Translations under genes and position numbers: made by a program | The notes under the pieces: model-generated | Told to the model about the DNA's origin: nothing | Database searches by the model: none | The model's input: only the letters and a program-made list of their open reading frames with translations | In this document: piece after piece, positions 8,741 through 16,013 of the stretch | Layout of the letters: each line of letters starts with the position of its first letter | Numbering within the stretch: position 1 is the first letter of the stretch | Assembly (NCBI GenBank): GCA_013813265.1 | Contig: JACCRY010000033.1 | Span: 1-37,594 of the forward strand | Direction of reading: 5' to 3' | Length of the DNA: 37,594 nucleotides | DNA from: Parachlamydiaceae bacterium | Lineage (GTDB): Bacteria > Chlamydiota > Chlamydiia > Chlamydiales > Parachlamydiaceae

Positions 8741-9886
8741 TTAACTGATAAGCTCAAGTGCCTGAGTAAGATCATTGATTAGATCTGTACATTCTTCGAT
8801 ACCGACAGAAAAACGTACAAGATTGTCGCTTAGCCCTCCTTTTGCACGTTCATCAGCAGGAATCGCCATATGGGTCATCGTAGCAGGATGGCAAACCAAA
8901 GATTCGACTCCCCCTAGACTCTCTGCCAAAGCAAATAAAGAAAACGAAGAAACCAGAGCTTTTGTCAACTCTAAAGAAAGTTTGAATTCTGCAGAGACCA
9001 TTCCCCCGAAACCACTCATTTGTTTTTTCGCAATGGCGTAACTTGGAGAATTAGGAAGCCCAGGATAGAAAACTCTATTAACTTTCGGATGTACCTCAAG
9101 AAAAGCAGCGATTTTTCCTGCATTTTGTGCATGTCGTTCCATTCGAAGCGCCAAAGTCTTAACTCCACGTGTTACGAGCCAAGCATCAAAAGGGCTACAG
9201 TTAAGTCCAATGGATTTCCGAAAGAAATCCATTTCTTTTTTGATAGAACAACTATTTGTAATGATAGCTCCACCAATGACATCGGAATGTCCTCCCATAT
9301 ATTTTGTTGTGCTATGCCAGACAACATCCGCTCCATAATGCAACGGATTTTGAAAATAAGGTGTTGCAAAAGTATTATCAACTATAGTTAAAGCCCCATG
9401 GCGCCTAGCTACTTTAACACAAGCTTCAATATCGACTACATTGAGTAGTGGGTTAGTAGGTGTTTCAAATAAAAGCCATTTAGGCTTTTTTGCTAAAGCA
9501 CGCTCCAAATCTTGAAAATGAGTGAGCTTTAAGATTTCAAGTTCAATACCAAACCGTTTAAATACACTATTAAAAAGTCGGTAGGTTCCTCCGTAAATAC
9601 CTTCTAATGCCAAAACATGGTCTCCCTGCGAAAGCATGGCACAAAGGGCGGTTAGCGCGCCAAGTCCTGAAGAAAATACGGTTGCATGCTCTGCACCTTC
9701 TAATGAAGCGAGCGTTTTTTCCAAAATTGTAAAATTCGGATTTCCGGCACGGGTATAATCATAGCCTCGATCCACCCCTGGGGCATCTTGAAGATATGTC
9801 GAAGTCATATAAATTGGAGGCATCAAACAACCCGTCTCTGCATCTGGTTCATAACCTGCATGAATGGCTCTTGTTTCGAATTTCAT
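8741..9886 (-). CDS. cystathionine gamma-lyase / gamma-synthase family PLP enzyme
   Basis: PLP enzyme of the Cys/Met metabolism family, 381 residues (family ~380-400). PLP-binding residues are visible: K195 in HSTTKYMGGH, D170 in TIVDNTFATP, and the SSGLGA loop at 72-77. YDYTRAGNP (42-50) gives the conserved Tyr and Arg that contact the phosphate of the neighbouring subunit. Members include cystathionine gamma-synthase (MetB), beta-lyase (MetC) and gamma-lyase; sequence reading does not separate them safely. It follows cystathionine beta-synthase by six bases, which makes the gamma-lyase reaction (cystathionine to cysteine, 2-oxobutyrate and ammonia) the most natural role. The ribosome binding site GAGG overlaps the stop codon region of the upstream gene, so translation is probably coupled. 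Confidence 0.88.
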   Translation of the reverse strand: MKFETRAIHAGYEPDAETGCLMPPIYMTSTYLQDAPGVDRGYDYTRAGNPNFTILEKTLASLEGAEHATVFSSGLGALTALCAMLSQGDHVLALEGIYGGTYRLFNSVFKRFGIELEILKLTHFQDLERALAKKPKWLLFETPTNPLLNVVDIEACVKVARRHGALTIVDNTFATPYFQNPLHYGADVVWHSTTKYMGGHSDVIGGAIITNSCSIKKEMDFFRKSIGLNCSPFDAWLVTRGVKTLALRMERHAQNAGKIAAFLEVHPKVNRVFYPGLPNSPSYAIAKKQMSGFGGMVSAEFKLSLELTKALVSSFSLFALAESLGGVESLVCHPATMTHMAIPADERAKGGLSDNLVRFSVGIEECTDLINDLTQALELIS

Positions 9887-9892
9887 AATTCC

Positions 9893-10912
9893 TCATAACA
9901 ATTTGTTGTTTTGCATCCATGCATTATCAAAAAATTTACTTAGATATTTAACCCCACCGTCGGCAATTAATGTCACGATCGTTGTTGGAACCGTAGCCTC
10001 CTTAGCAATCTGCAATGCGACCCAGACATTAGCTCCACTTGAACCTCCAGCAAGGATCCCTTCTCTAAATGCTAAAAGACGAGTTGTGTCAAACGCTTGT
10101 TTATCAGTAACTTTGACAACGTCGTCAAGAATTGTCCAATCGAGTGCACCGGCAATGTGATCTTCCCCTATTCCCTCTATAAGGTAATTACAATTGCCTC
10201 CCTCAGGAATTTCACCTGTTTTAAAGTAATCATAGTAAATTGAACCAACAGGATCAGGTAGGATCACCTTGATTTTGGGATTCTTTTCTTTTAAATATTT
10301 ACCAATCCCACTAATCGACCCACCTGTACTTCCGCTTGAAATAAAGTAATCAATTTTGCCTTTAGATTGAGTCCAAATCTCTGGTGCGGTGGATAAATAA
10401 TGTGCCTCAGGATTTTTTAAATTTTCATACTGATTGAGTCTAAAACTATTAGGAATTTCTGCTTCCAATTGTTTAGCCCTACTTACATAGTGCTCTTTAG
10501 ACCCATGAGGCGCCTCGGTTGGAGTCACGATAATTTCCGCACCATACGCTTTTAAAGCATTCTTTTTTTCCTGACTGACCTTTTCCGGCATTGTAAGGAT
10601 GACACGATAGCCACGAATTGCGCCTATCATTGCCACTGCAGCACCGGTATTCCCGGAAGTCCCCTCAATAATTGTCCCGCCGGGCTTTAAGAGCCCTTTT
10701 TGTTCCGCATCGTCTATAATATGGAGAGCAATACGGTCTTTAATGCTCCCTCCGGGATTTAGAGATTCGAGTTTTACAAGGAGAGTGACTAAAGGATTTT
10801 CGACGATCCTCTGCAATTTTACGAGAGGAGTATGTCCAATTATGTCTAATAGGGAAGGATAATCATGGGGGGTGTTGGCTTCGTTTGAAGCTTTGGCATC
10901 ATTCATTTGCAT
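9893..10912 (-). CDS. cystathionine beta-synthase (catalytic domain only)
   Basis: Fold-type II PLP enzyme of 339 residues. PLP lysine is K58 in NPGGSIKDR; the substrate-binding loop is TSGNTG at 85-90; the phosphate-binding loop is SSGSTGGSISG. Features that point to cystathionine beta-synthase rather than O-acetylserine sulfhydrylase are the YDYFKTGEIP insert and the NYLIEGIGEDHI block (CBS enzymes have 'vEGIGyDfiP'), plus the REGILAGGSSG end. It would condense homocysteine with serine to cystathionine. There is no C-terminal regulatory CBS-domain pair, as in other bacterial enzymes. S-adenosylhomocysteinase, which supplies homocysteine, is encoded at 23468-24814. AAGGA lies nine bases upstream of the ATG chosen. 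Confidence 0.85.
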   Translation of the reverse strand: MQMNDAKASNEANTPHDYPSLLDIIGHTPLVKLQRIVENPLVTLLVKLESLNPGGSIKDRIALHIIDDAEQKGLLKPGGTIIEGTSGNTGAAVAMIGAIRGYRVILTMPEKVSQEKKNALKAYGAEIIVTPTEAPHGSKEHYVSRAKQLEAEIPNSFRLNQYENLKNPEAHYLSTAPEIWTQSKGKIDYFISSGSTGGSISGIGKYLKEKNPKIKVILPDPVGSIYYDYFKTGEIPEGGNCNYLIEGIGEDHIAGALDWTILDDVVKVTDKQAFDTTRLLAFREGILAGGSSGANVWVALQIAKEATVPTTIVTLIADGGVKYLSKFFDNAWMQNNKLL

Positions 10913-10947
10913 ACCACATAATCCTTATTTTAAATCCGACTAGGCTC

Positions 10948-10977
10948 AAATTAGGCTTCTAAGAAGACTTTAGTCAA
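10948..10977 (-). promoter_or_regulatory. candidate promoter of the cystathionine operon
   Basis: On the minus strand, TTGACT (10977-10972) and TAATTT (10953-10948) are separated by 18 bases, about 35 bases upstream of the cystathionine beta-synthase start. The -35 box is good and the -10 box is weak. No riboswitch or operator is evident. Confidence 0.35.
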
Positions 10978-11146
10978 GCAGAAACTGGTGGCAGAGACGA
11001 TTGCATAAGTTAAAGTAATTTAATTATCAGGATGGAAAGATGAGGGATAAAGAAGCTATAGTTGTAACCAATTTGTGTCGTCAAATTTTGTCTTTTTGAC
11101 CAAAAACAAAAGAATATAGATTAATGTCTGTAGCGGCTGTAAAGAG

Positions 11147-11287
11147 TGACAGGAAATCCGTCGAAAATAGACTTTTGTGAAGTGAAAAGCCATTGGTGTC
11201 TGGCCTGATATTTTGATATTTGCCTCTATAAATACTTTGAAAAGCATTCTTGGCAAATGTCAGAATGTCAGGCCTGGCACCAAGGCC
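11147..11287. repeat. palindromic repeat family, copy C
   Basis: Core palindrome at 11189-11287, same arms as copies A and B near the left end of the window, with the conserved left flank TGACAGGAAAT starting at 11147 and GTGAAAAGCCATTGG at the core boundary. The copy sits in the 502-base gap between cystathionine beta-synthase and the type III cassette; I see no gene in the rest of that gap (10913-11414). Arms are still nearly complementary although the copies differ from each other, which suggests selection or recent spread. Confidence 0.8.
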
Positions 11288-11414
11288 TGTTGTGTGGGCA
11301 TTTTTAACTAGAGCAAATTAAAATTGCATTTTATTAAACAATTATATTGGCTAACTAAAGGTTGTACGAAAAGAAGAAGAATTTAATCTTTCCAGTTTAG
11401 GTACGTTATTTTTC

Positions 11415-11744
11415 TTAAATTGGGATTGGAATCGGCCCTACTTTAAACTTCTCCCCTTCTATATTATTGATAGCATTCCAAAAAATTGATGCCATCTTAA
11501 CAATGACGGGATCGTTTGTAAAACCTCTTAATATATGCTCTTGATCTGAATCTTTAAATGTAATTTTAATTGGCGGCAAAATTTCAGTCCAATTGACGTC
11601 CTTGTCAGAACTTTCTAATTGTACATAGCCCATTTCCAGGACTGTTAGCTTAAGGTCTCCAATGATTGCTTCTTTACCGTCCATGATAACACGTAGATAG
11701 GGGTGCCCATCGACAGCTATGTATTCTGCTTTAGTAATATTCAT
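11415..11744 (-). CDS. unknown 109-residue protein, last gene of the chaperone cassette
   Basis: Not recognised. A small soluble protein without signal peptide or membrane segment, rich in acidic residues and short beta-strand-like stretches (YLRVIMDGKEAIIGDLKLTVLEMGYV), ending in proline-rich GPIPIPI. It starts 24 bases after the 484-residue gene, with AAGGG six bases before the ATG, so it is very probably cotranscribed with it and with the SycD-like chaperone gene. It could be a second, class I-type small chaperone, or an immunity or accessory protein for the larger product; nothing in the sequence decides this. Confidence 0.75.
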   Translation of the reverse strand: MNITKAEYIAVDGHPYLRVIMDGKEAIIGDLKLTVLEMGYVQLESSDKDVNWTEILPPIKITFKDSDQEHILRGFTNDPVIVKMASIFWNAINNIEGEKFKVGPIPIPI

Positions 11745-11768
11745 GAGATACCCTTTTAAAATCCTAAT

Positions 11769-13223
11769 TTATATTTTACTCATTCTTCTATCTGATTTTA
11801 CTCCTGAATAGTTTATTTTAACATTGCTTGAAGTGTATTCAAACTCTGCTTCAACATCAACTGTTGAACTTCCCATGTATGGATTTGTAAAATAGCATGA
11901 AGTAATTTTGTGAATAGGGATTTCCTGCTTTGTGATTAGATTTCCATAGGCTATTACCGGAAAACCTAACGAACCTGATTCAATGACTGCAGACTTGATC
12001 TTTATGTCATTGGCAGCCACTTTTGTATTAACTCCGTTTACTTGAAAGGCAACTTCATCAAATGTTCTATATATAGTTAATTTCCCATTTTCTTTTCCTT
12101 CAAATTCCATATTTGTCAAGACTTCTGCAGTAAGCGCCCTGTGCCATAAAAGGGAAGTAATCAACCGATCTTTATTTTGGAATTCAGGGAGCTTTCGCCC
12201 TTCAGCCACACTGTTGTTGAATGTGTTTGGCTTACCTTGGTAGTAAGTCTCTTTGTCAATATCACGAAACTCAAACTCACATTGTTTGACTACACAACTT
12301 GCCGGCGACCAGGAGCTCATGCCTTGATGATAATATTTAGATTCGATAATCTTTGCATCCCCGCCATTCTTCTCCAAAAGAACAGAAAATTTTTCGAATA
12401 TCGAACTGCCGTTTCTAGACGATTCTCTTTCAGGCGTTCTAAGGTTACCAAGATATTTACCATTCTTATCCACATGAACATTTGGATCATTTTCAAATAC
12501 CTTGCCATTTTTATCTGCGAGCCCCATTTTTTTATCATCCTCACTTGCATCAACCTTGGGCCTTTGAAGCATTTTAGGCATTTCGGCAGAAAGCCCGGAA
12601 GATTTTATTTCTAATCGGCAATCAACCAGTCTATTAATAATGTTATCCGTATAGAAATCAGTTTTTAAATCATTCGCATACGTAACCATTTCTGACAGCT
12701 GAGCAAGTTTAGATTCTGCATTTATTTTATCAGGTCCACTAAGTTTACTAATTTCATCCGATAAAGAATTTTTTATAGCATCAAAATTTTTACTAACTTT
12801 TATGATATCATTGTTTTTTAATTTACCCAAGTGTTCACTACCATTCTTTACCATTACTTGGCTTACAGCATTCTTTATTGCTTTATCTTTTTCAAAAGTA
12901 TTTTTTAAATCTTTAACGGCCACATATACCTGGTGCGTTGCATGAAGTGCAATGAGTGGAAGGCAAAGGGCCGTAGGAATAGAAGCTAGCAAAAGAATGA
13001 TTTTTCCTCCGGTTTTTGCAGTAGAAACTAAGTCAGCTTTTGGACCGATACCTATGATTTGCTTCCCTTTTATAGTGGTGGCATCAAGAACCCCGTTCAT
13101 TGCAAATGACATAACCTTATTCACCACACTCACAGCTTTCATGCTAGATTTTGCAACGTCGGTAATGGCAGCGCTAATAGTAAAAGATTGGTCCCTTTTT
13201 GGTTGATTAATAGGAGATGTCAT
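11769..13223 (-). CDS. unknown 484-residue protein, candidate type III secretion substrate
   Basis: Not recognised. The N-terminus is rich in Ser, Thr, Gln and Asn (MTSPINQPKRDQSFTIS), which is common for type III secretion signals. One hydrophobic stretch lies at ~72-100 (GGKIILLLASIPTALCLPLIALHATHQVYVAV), long enough for one membrane span or a tight hairpin. Residues ~110-230 look helical and charged, and the C-terminal ~170 residues look mainly beta. AAGGAG lies five bases before the ATG. The gene follows a SycD/LcrH-like chaperone gene by 36 bases; such chaperones typically sit next to the hydrophobic translocators or effectors they bind. That makes this a good candidate substrate, though it has only one hydrophobic region, unlike the typical YopB/CopB translocator with two. 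Confidence 0.8.
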   Translation of the reverse strand: MTSPINQPKRDQSFTISAAITDVAKSSMKAVSVVNKVMSFAMNGVLDATTIKGKQIIGIGPKADLVSTAKTGGKIILLLASIPTALCLPLIALHATHQVYVAVKDLKNTFEKDKAIKNAVSQVMVKNGSEHLGKLKNNDIIKVSKNFDAIKNSLSDEISKLSGPDKINAESKLAQLSEMVTYANDLKTDFYTDNIINRLVDCRLEIKSSGLSAEMPKMLQRPKVDASEDDKKMGLADKNGKVFENDPNVHVDKNGKYLGNLRTPERESSRNGSSIFEKFSVLLEKNGGDAKIIESKYYHQGMSSWSPASCVVKQCEFEFRDIDKETYYQGKPNTFNNSVAEGRKLPEFQNKDRLITSLLWHRALTAEVLTNMEFEGKENGKLTIYRTFDEVAFQVNGVNTKVAANDIKIKSAVIESGSLGFPVIAYGNLITKQEIPIHKITSCYFTNPYMGSSTVDVEAEFEYTSSNVKINYSGVKSDRRMSKI

Positions 13224-13259
13224 AAATACTCCTTAAATATCAATTTACCATCTATAAAA

Positions 13260-14051
13260 CTATTTAATTAACTGTTCCTCAATATTAGTTAATAGTTCGA
13301 TCCAGATTGGCTCTGGAGAAGATCTCCCTATAATATTTTTTACTTCGGTTATTTCTGCTTTGGCAGATTCGACTTCCCCTAATTTTATGTAGCATTGAGC
13401 AGAAAACAGCCTTGCACCGAGCAAATCGGCATTTAAATAGATAGCGTAGGCAAAGGCTTGAAGAGCTAAGTTAATTTTCTCCAAATGAACAGCGACTATT
13501 CCCAATCGATACCAACCCTCTTCATTCGCATGGTCCAAAGAAGAAAGTAAAAAAAAGATCGAAAAGCTGGCTTCATATGCCATTTCATTGTATTTTGCTA
13601 TTCCAATTTTGAAGATTGACAACATGACAGAGTCACTAATATGTAGAAATGTAGATAAACTTTCTTTAAGAGGTTTATTAAAGTCCACTTGATCGATGTA
13701 TAAAGGAATTCCCAAGATTTGAGTGATCATTTCCTGAGACTCTTCTTTCTCTAAATATAATAAACCATCATTTGTAAGTATTTCAAAAGATTCATTTAGA
13801 TCCATGTCTATATTAAGAAAATTTACAGAATTTTTGAGATCTTCTTTTATTTTGACACGCCTAATAGAATCTGGAATTAATGCATTTTTAGGGGCACATT
13901 CAACCAGTGAAAAAGTGTCAATATAGTCATCAATCAATTTTTCTTGAGAAATTTCAAATTTACTTTTTTTTATAGCTGGCTTAGAAGAAGCCTTCCCTTC
14001 TCTTTTATTCAACTCTCCATGCATCATTAATTGCAAGTATATATCTACCAT
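13260..14051 (-). CDS. SycD/LcrH-like type III secretion chaperone with TPRs
   Basis: About 263 residues. The C-terminal half (~125-230) matches the SycD/LcrH class II chaperone pattern: a helix with SIFKIGIAKYNEMAYEAS, then FFLLSSLDHANEEGWYRLGI, then LQAFAYAIYLNADLLGARLFSAQCYIKLGEVESAKAEI, i.e. three tandem TPR-like hairpins including the diagnostic 'L..LDh....W..LG' and 'A...Y..A..l......a...aA.C.l.lG....A'. These chaperones hold translocators and some effectors in the cytoplasm before secretion. The first ~120 residues are extra compared with the usual ~160-residue chaperone and are not recognised. The start is uncertain: GTG at 14057 or ATG at 14051; neither has a strong binding site, and I chose the ATG. 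It is the first gene of a three-gene unit behind a strong promoter. Confidence 0.72.
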   Translation of the reverse strand: MVDIYLQLMMHGELNKREGKASSKPAIKKSKFEISQEKLIDDYIDTFSLVECAPKNALIPDSIRRVKIKEDLKNSVNFLNIDMDLNESFEILTNDGLLYLEKEESQEMITQILGIPLYIDQVDFNKPLKESLSTFLHISDSVMLSIFKIGIAKYNEMAYEASFSIFFLLSSLDHANEEGWYRLGIVAVHLEKINLALQAFAYAIYLNADLLGARLFSAQCYIKLGEVESAKAEITEVKNIIGRSSPEPIWIELLTNIEEQLIK

Positions 14052-14094
14052 ATACACTCATTATTTTATTTGTTGCTACAAAGCATACATAATT

Positions 14095-14124
14095 ATTATC
14101 TAATAAAAAATGTTATTATGTCAA
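14095..14124 (-). promoter_or_regulatory. strong promoter of the chaperone cassette
   Basis: On the minus strand a perfect TTGACA (14124-14119) is followed after 18 bases by GATAAT (14100-14095). Transcription would start near 14088, about 37 bases upstream of the chaperone ATG. This is the best sigma-70-type (chlamydial sigma-66-type) promoter that I found in the window. Confidence 0.6.
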
Positions 14125-14202
14125 TAAAGGCTTTCTAAAGCTTTTAGCTTAATTTTCCCATTTTATTTGAAAAGTTATTCCAGTTTGCTCTGATAAAGTG
14201 CT

Positions 14203-14330
14203 AATGGGCTGAAGAGCTATGAATGGAACGAATTTGCTAGAAAAAGAGTCTAAGCTCTAATTTTAAAGAGAGATATTTTTGTCTTTGCAGGTATATGCCT
14301 GTAAGAGCAAAGCTTAGCTCTTTTTTTCTG
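14203..14330 (+). ncRNA. possible small RNA ending at an orphan terminator
   Basis: A plus-strand intrinsic terminator lies at 14304-14327 although both flanking genes are on the minus strand. A possible promoter, TTGAAA at 14167-14172 and CTGATA or TGATAA near 14190-14196, would start a transcript near 14203 of about 125 nucleotides. CTAAGCT near 14251 can pair with AGCTTAG in the terminator stem, so alternative folds exist. There is no open frame with a binding site inside. Speculative. Confidence 0.25.
14304..14327 (+). terminator. rho-independent terminator, plus-strand orientation
   Basis: AGAGCAAAG and CTTAGCTCT form a nine-base stem with one A-A mismatch, followed directly by seven T. 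The T-run lies only on the plus-strand side. It sits 19 bases beyond the stop codon of the minus-strand Nif3-like gene, for which the orientation is wrong. Confidence 0.6.
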
Positions 14331-14345
14331 TCCAGGTACAGCTTG

Positions 14346-15101
14346 TCAAAATGGGTTTGGAATGTCGAGAAAGTCACAAGGAATCCCAAAACGCTCTTGT
14401 AAATGCCGCCCAAGATGATAAGGTCCAACTTTCTCGGTATTCGAATGTCCTAAAGCAAAAAAGTTAATGCCTTCTTCAAATGCCTCATGCCAAGTAGGCT
14501 CATCAAAACTTCCAGTGATAAAGCAATCGACTCCAACTGCGCTCGCTTCAAGCAAACTTCTGTGGGCACCACCGGAAATTAATGCTGCACTTGAAACTAT
14601 CTTCTTACCTCCAAGGGCCATCTGAAGTGAATGGCTATAATAACTCTCCAAACTTTCCGAAAAAGCTTCGCGACTTTTCGGTTCAAAGGTACCTCGAACG
14701 CCTATAAACTTTCCGCCATAAAGTCCAAAAGGTTCAAGTGAATGCCATCCAAGCTCAGCCGCAGCTTTCCAATTATTCCCCAACTCTCGATGAGCATCGA
14801 GTGGCAAATGATAGGCTAAAAGAGAAAGTTCATTTTTTAGTAAAAGAGATAATTTCTTGCGTTTAGTTCCTTCAACAACAAAACTATCCCGATTCCAAAA
14901 AATTCCATGGTGGACAATTAAGACATCAGCCTTCTTTTCAATGGCCGCTTCAATTGTCGCACAACTTGCGCTAACAGCTGTTGCAAGCCTTTTAATAATA
15001 CTCTTTCCTTCAACCTGGAGTCCGTTGGGACAACCATCAGAAAACAATTCAATTTGTAGAAGCTCTTTCAGGTAGCTAGAAAGCTCTTGTAATGTAATCA
15101 T
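14346..15101 (-). CDS. Nif3-like dinuclear metal centre protein
   Basis: About 251 residues, the usual size of the short bacterial Nif3/YbgI family. Family marks: MITLQELSSYLKELL at the start, CPNGLQVEG, the metal-binding VLIVHHGIFW, LLAYHLPLDAH, and near the end FFALGHSNTE, which supplies the later metal ligands. The family forms ring-shaped hexamers with two metal ions per subunit. Some members hydrolyse GTP cyclohydrolase-related or other nucleotide-like substrates, but no general function is settled. I start at the ATG at 15101, since the family begins there; the frame continues up to a TTG at 15158, but no binding site supports it. The gene is divergent from rpiA, with 140 bases between the two starts. 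Confidence 0.9.
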   Translation of the reverse strand: MITLQELSSYLKELLQIELFSDGCPNGLQVEGKSIIKRLATAVSASCATIEAAIEKKADVLIVHHGIFWNRDSFVVEGTKRKKLSLLLKNELSLLAYHLPLDAHRELGNNWKAAAELGWHSLEPFGLYGGKFIGVRGTFEPKSREAFSESLESYYSHSLQMALGGKKIVSSAALISGGAHRSLLEASAVGVDCFITGSFDEPTWHEAFEEGINFFALGHSNTEKVGPYHLGRHLQERFGIPCDFLDIPNPF

Positions 15102-15241
15102 ATAAAACCCGATTATGAATAAGAAACAAAATTTAGCTCGCAAAGTAGGTCGCAGCAAAAAAATTATTTGCTCCCAACTCCATATGAGATATCGAATCTT
15201 CTTTTATCTTTTCATGTTTTTGAAAATAAATTAAGGAAAAA

Positions 15242-15928
15242 ATGAACAGAGACTCCGATCTTGCTAAAAAAGCTGCAGGTGATGCAGCAGCAAAGCTCAT
15301 TCAAAATGACATGCTCGTTGGACTTGGCAGCGGAACCACGATTGTTTATTTTATGAAGAAACTTGCAGAATATTGTAAAGCAGGTTTAAAGGTCCAAACA
15401 ATTGCTTCCTCCAAAGAAACTGAAAATCTTGCTAATAGCCTGAATCTTCCTGTGATTGGTGTAGACTCTATTGTTGAACTCGATATCTCTGTTGACGGCG
15501 CAGACGAAATTGATCCTCAAAAACGTATGATCAAAGGAGGTGGCGGAGCTCTTCTTCGCGAAAAAATTATAGCAGGAATGAGTCGTGAAAGAATTATCAT
15601 TGTCGATGAAAGCAAATGTGTTCCGAAATTAGGCTCCTTTCCGCTACCAGTCGAAATTATACCTTTTGCTTGGCAAGCTACTATCCATCAACTTCAAAAT
15701 AAAAATTATCGTGGAAAGTTGCGTATGATTTCGCCTTCTACACCTTTTATTAGCGACAATGGCAACTATATCTATGACATTGCAAAGGAAGCTTTAACCG
15801 AGGATATTCCTAAACTAAACCAGTTTCTTCTTGATATTCCGGGAGTTATGCAAACAGGAATTTTTATTAACCTTGCTGACAAAGTGTTTGTCGGATTTTA
15901 TGATGGGCGCGTCGAGTTACGTTCCTAA
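15242..15928 (+). CDS. rpiA: ribose-5-phosphate isomerase A
   Basis: Interconverts ribose 5-phosphate and ribulose 5-phosphate in the non-oxidative pentose phosphate pathway. The length of 228 residues is normal. Marks in order: KKAAGDAAAKLI, the phosphate-binding GLGSGTT, the catalytic DGADEID, and KGGGGALLREKI with its essential lysine, then the conserved 'VVDESK' region (IIVDESKCVPKLG). It ends in DKVFVGFYDGRVELRS. AAGGA lies close before the ATG. It is followed after 85 bases by the DnaA paralogue on the same strand. Confidence 0.97.
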   Translation: MNRDSDLAKKAAGDAAAKLIQNDMLVGLGSGTTIVYFMKKLAEYCKAGLKVQTIASSKETENLANSLNLPVIGVDSIVELDISVDGADEIDPQKRMIKGGGGALLREKIIAGMSRERIIIVDESKCVPKLGSFPLPVEIIPFAWQATIHQLQNKNYRGKLRMISPSTPFISDNGNYIYDIAKEALTEDIPKLNQFLLDIPGVMQTGIFINLADKVFVGFYDGRVELRS

Positions 15929-15933
15929 GGGAG

Positions 15934-15975
15934 TGTGAAATAATAACTTGCAATCGTGCATGTTCTTGTTTCACA
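15934..15975. repeat. short inverted repeat upstream of the dnaA paralogue
   Basis: TGTGAAA at 15934-15940 pairs with TTTCACA at 15969-15975 across 28 bases, between the rpiA stop and the dnaA-like start. It has no T-tail. It could be an operator or a leader hairpin; nothing decides it. Confidence 0.3.
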
Positions 15976-16013
15976 GTGTCTAACCAAAAACTATAAGAAG
16001 TTAGTCATCTAGT

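Noticed and set aside
11900-12150. ADP-ribosyltransferase-like R-S-E pattern in the 484-residue protein (TIYRT, SGSLG, KQEIPI)
   Set aside because: The order is suggestive, but spacing and the surrounding residues are not convincing, and the ExE motif is not there. A structure prediction could reopen this.
12466-12474. Perfect DnaA box TTATCCACA
   Set aside because: Single site inside a coding region, far from the dnaA paralogue; no cluster, so no origin of replication.
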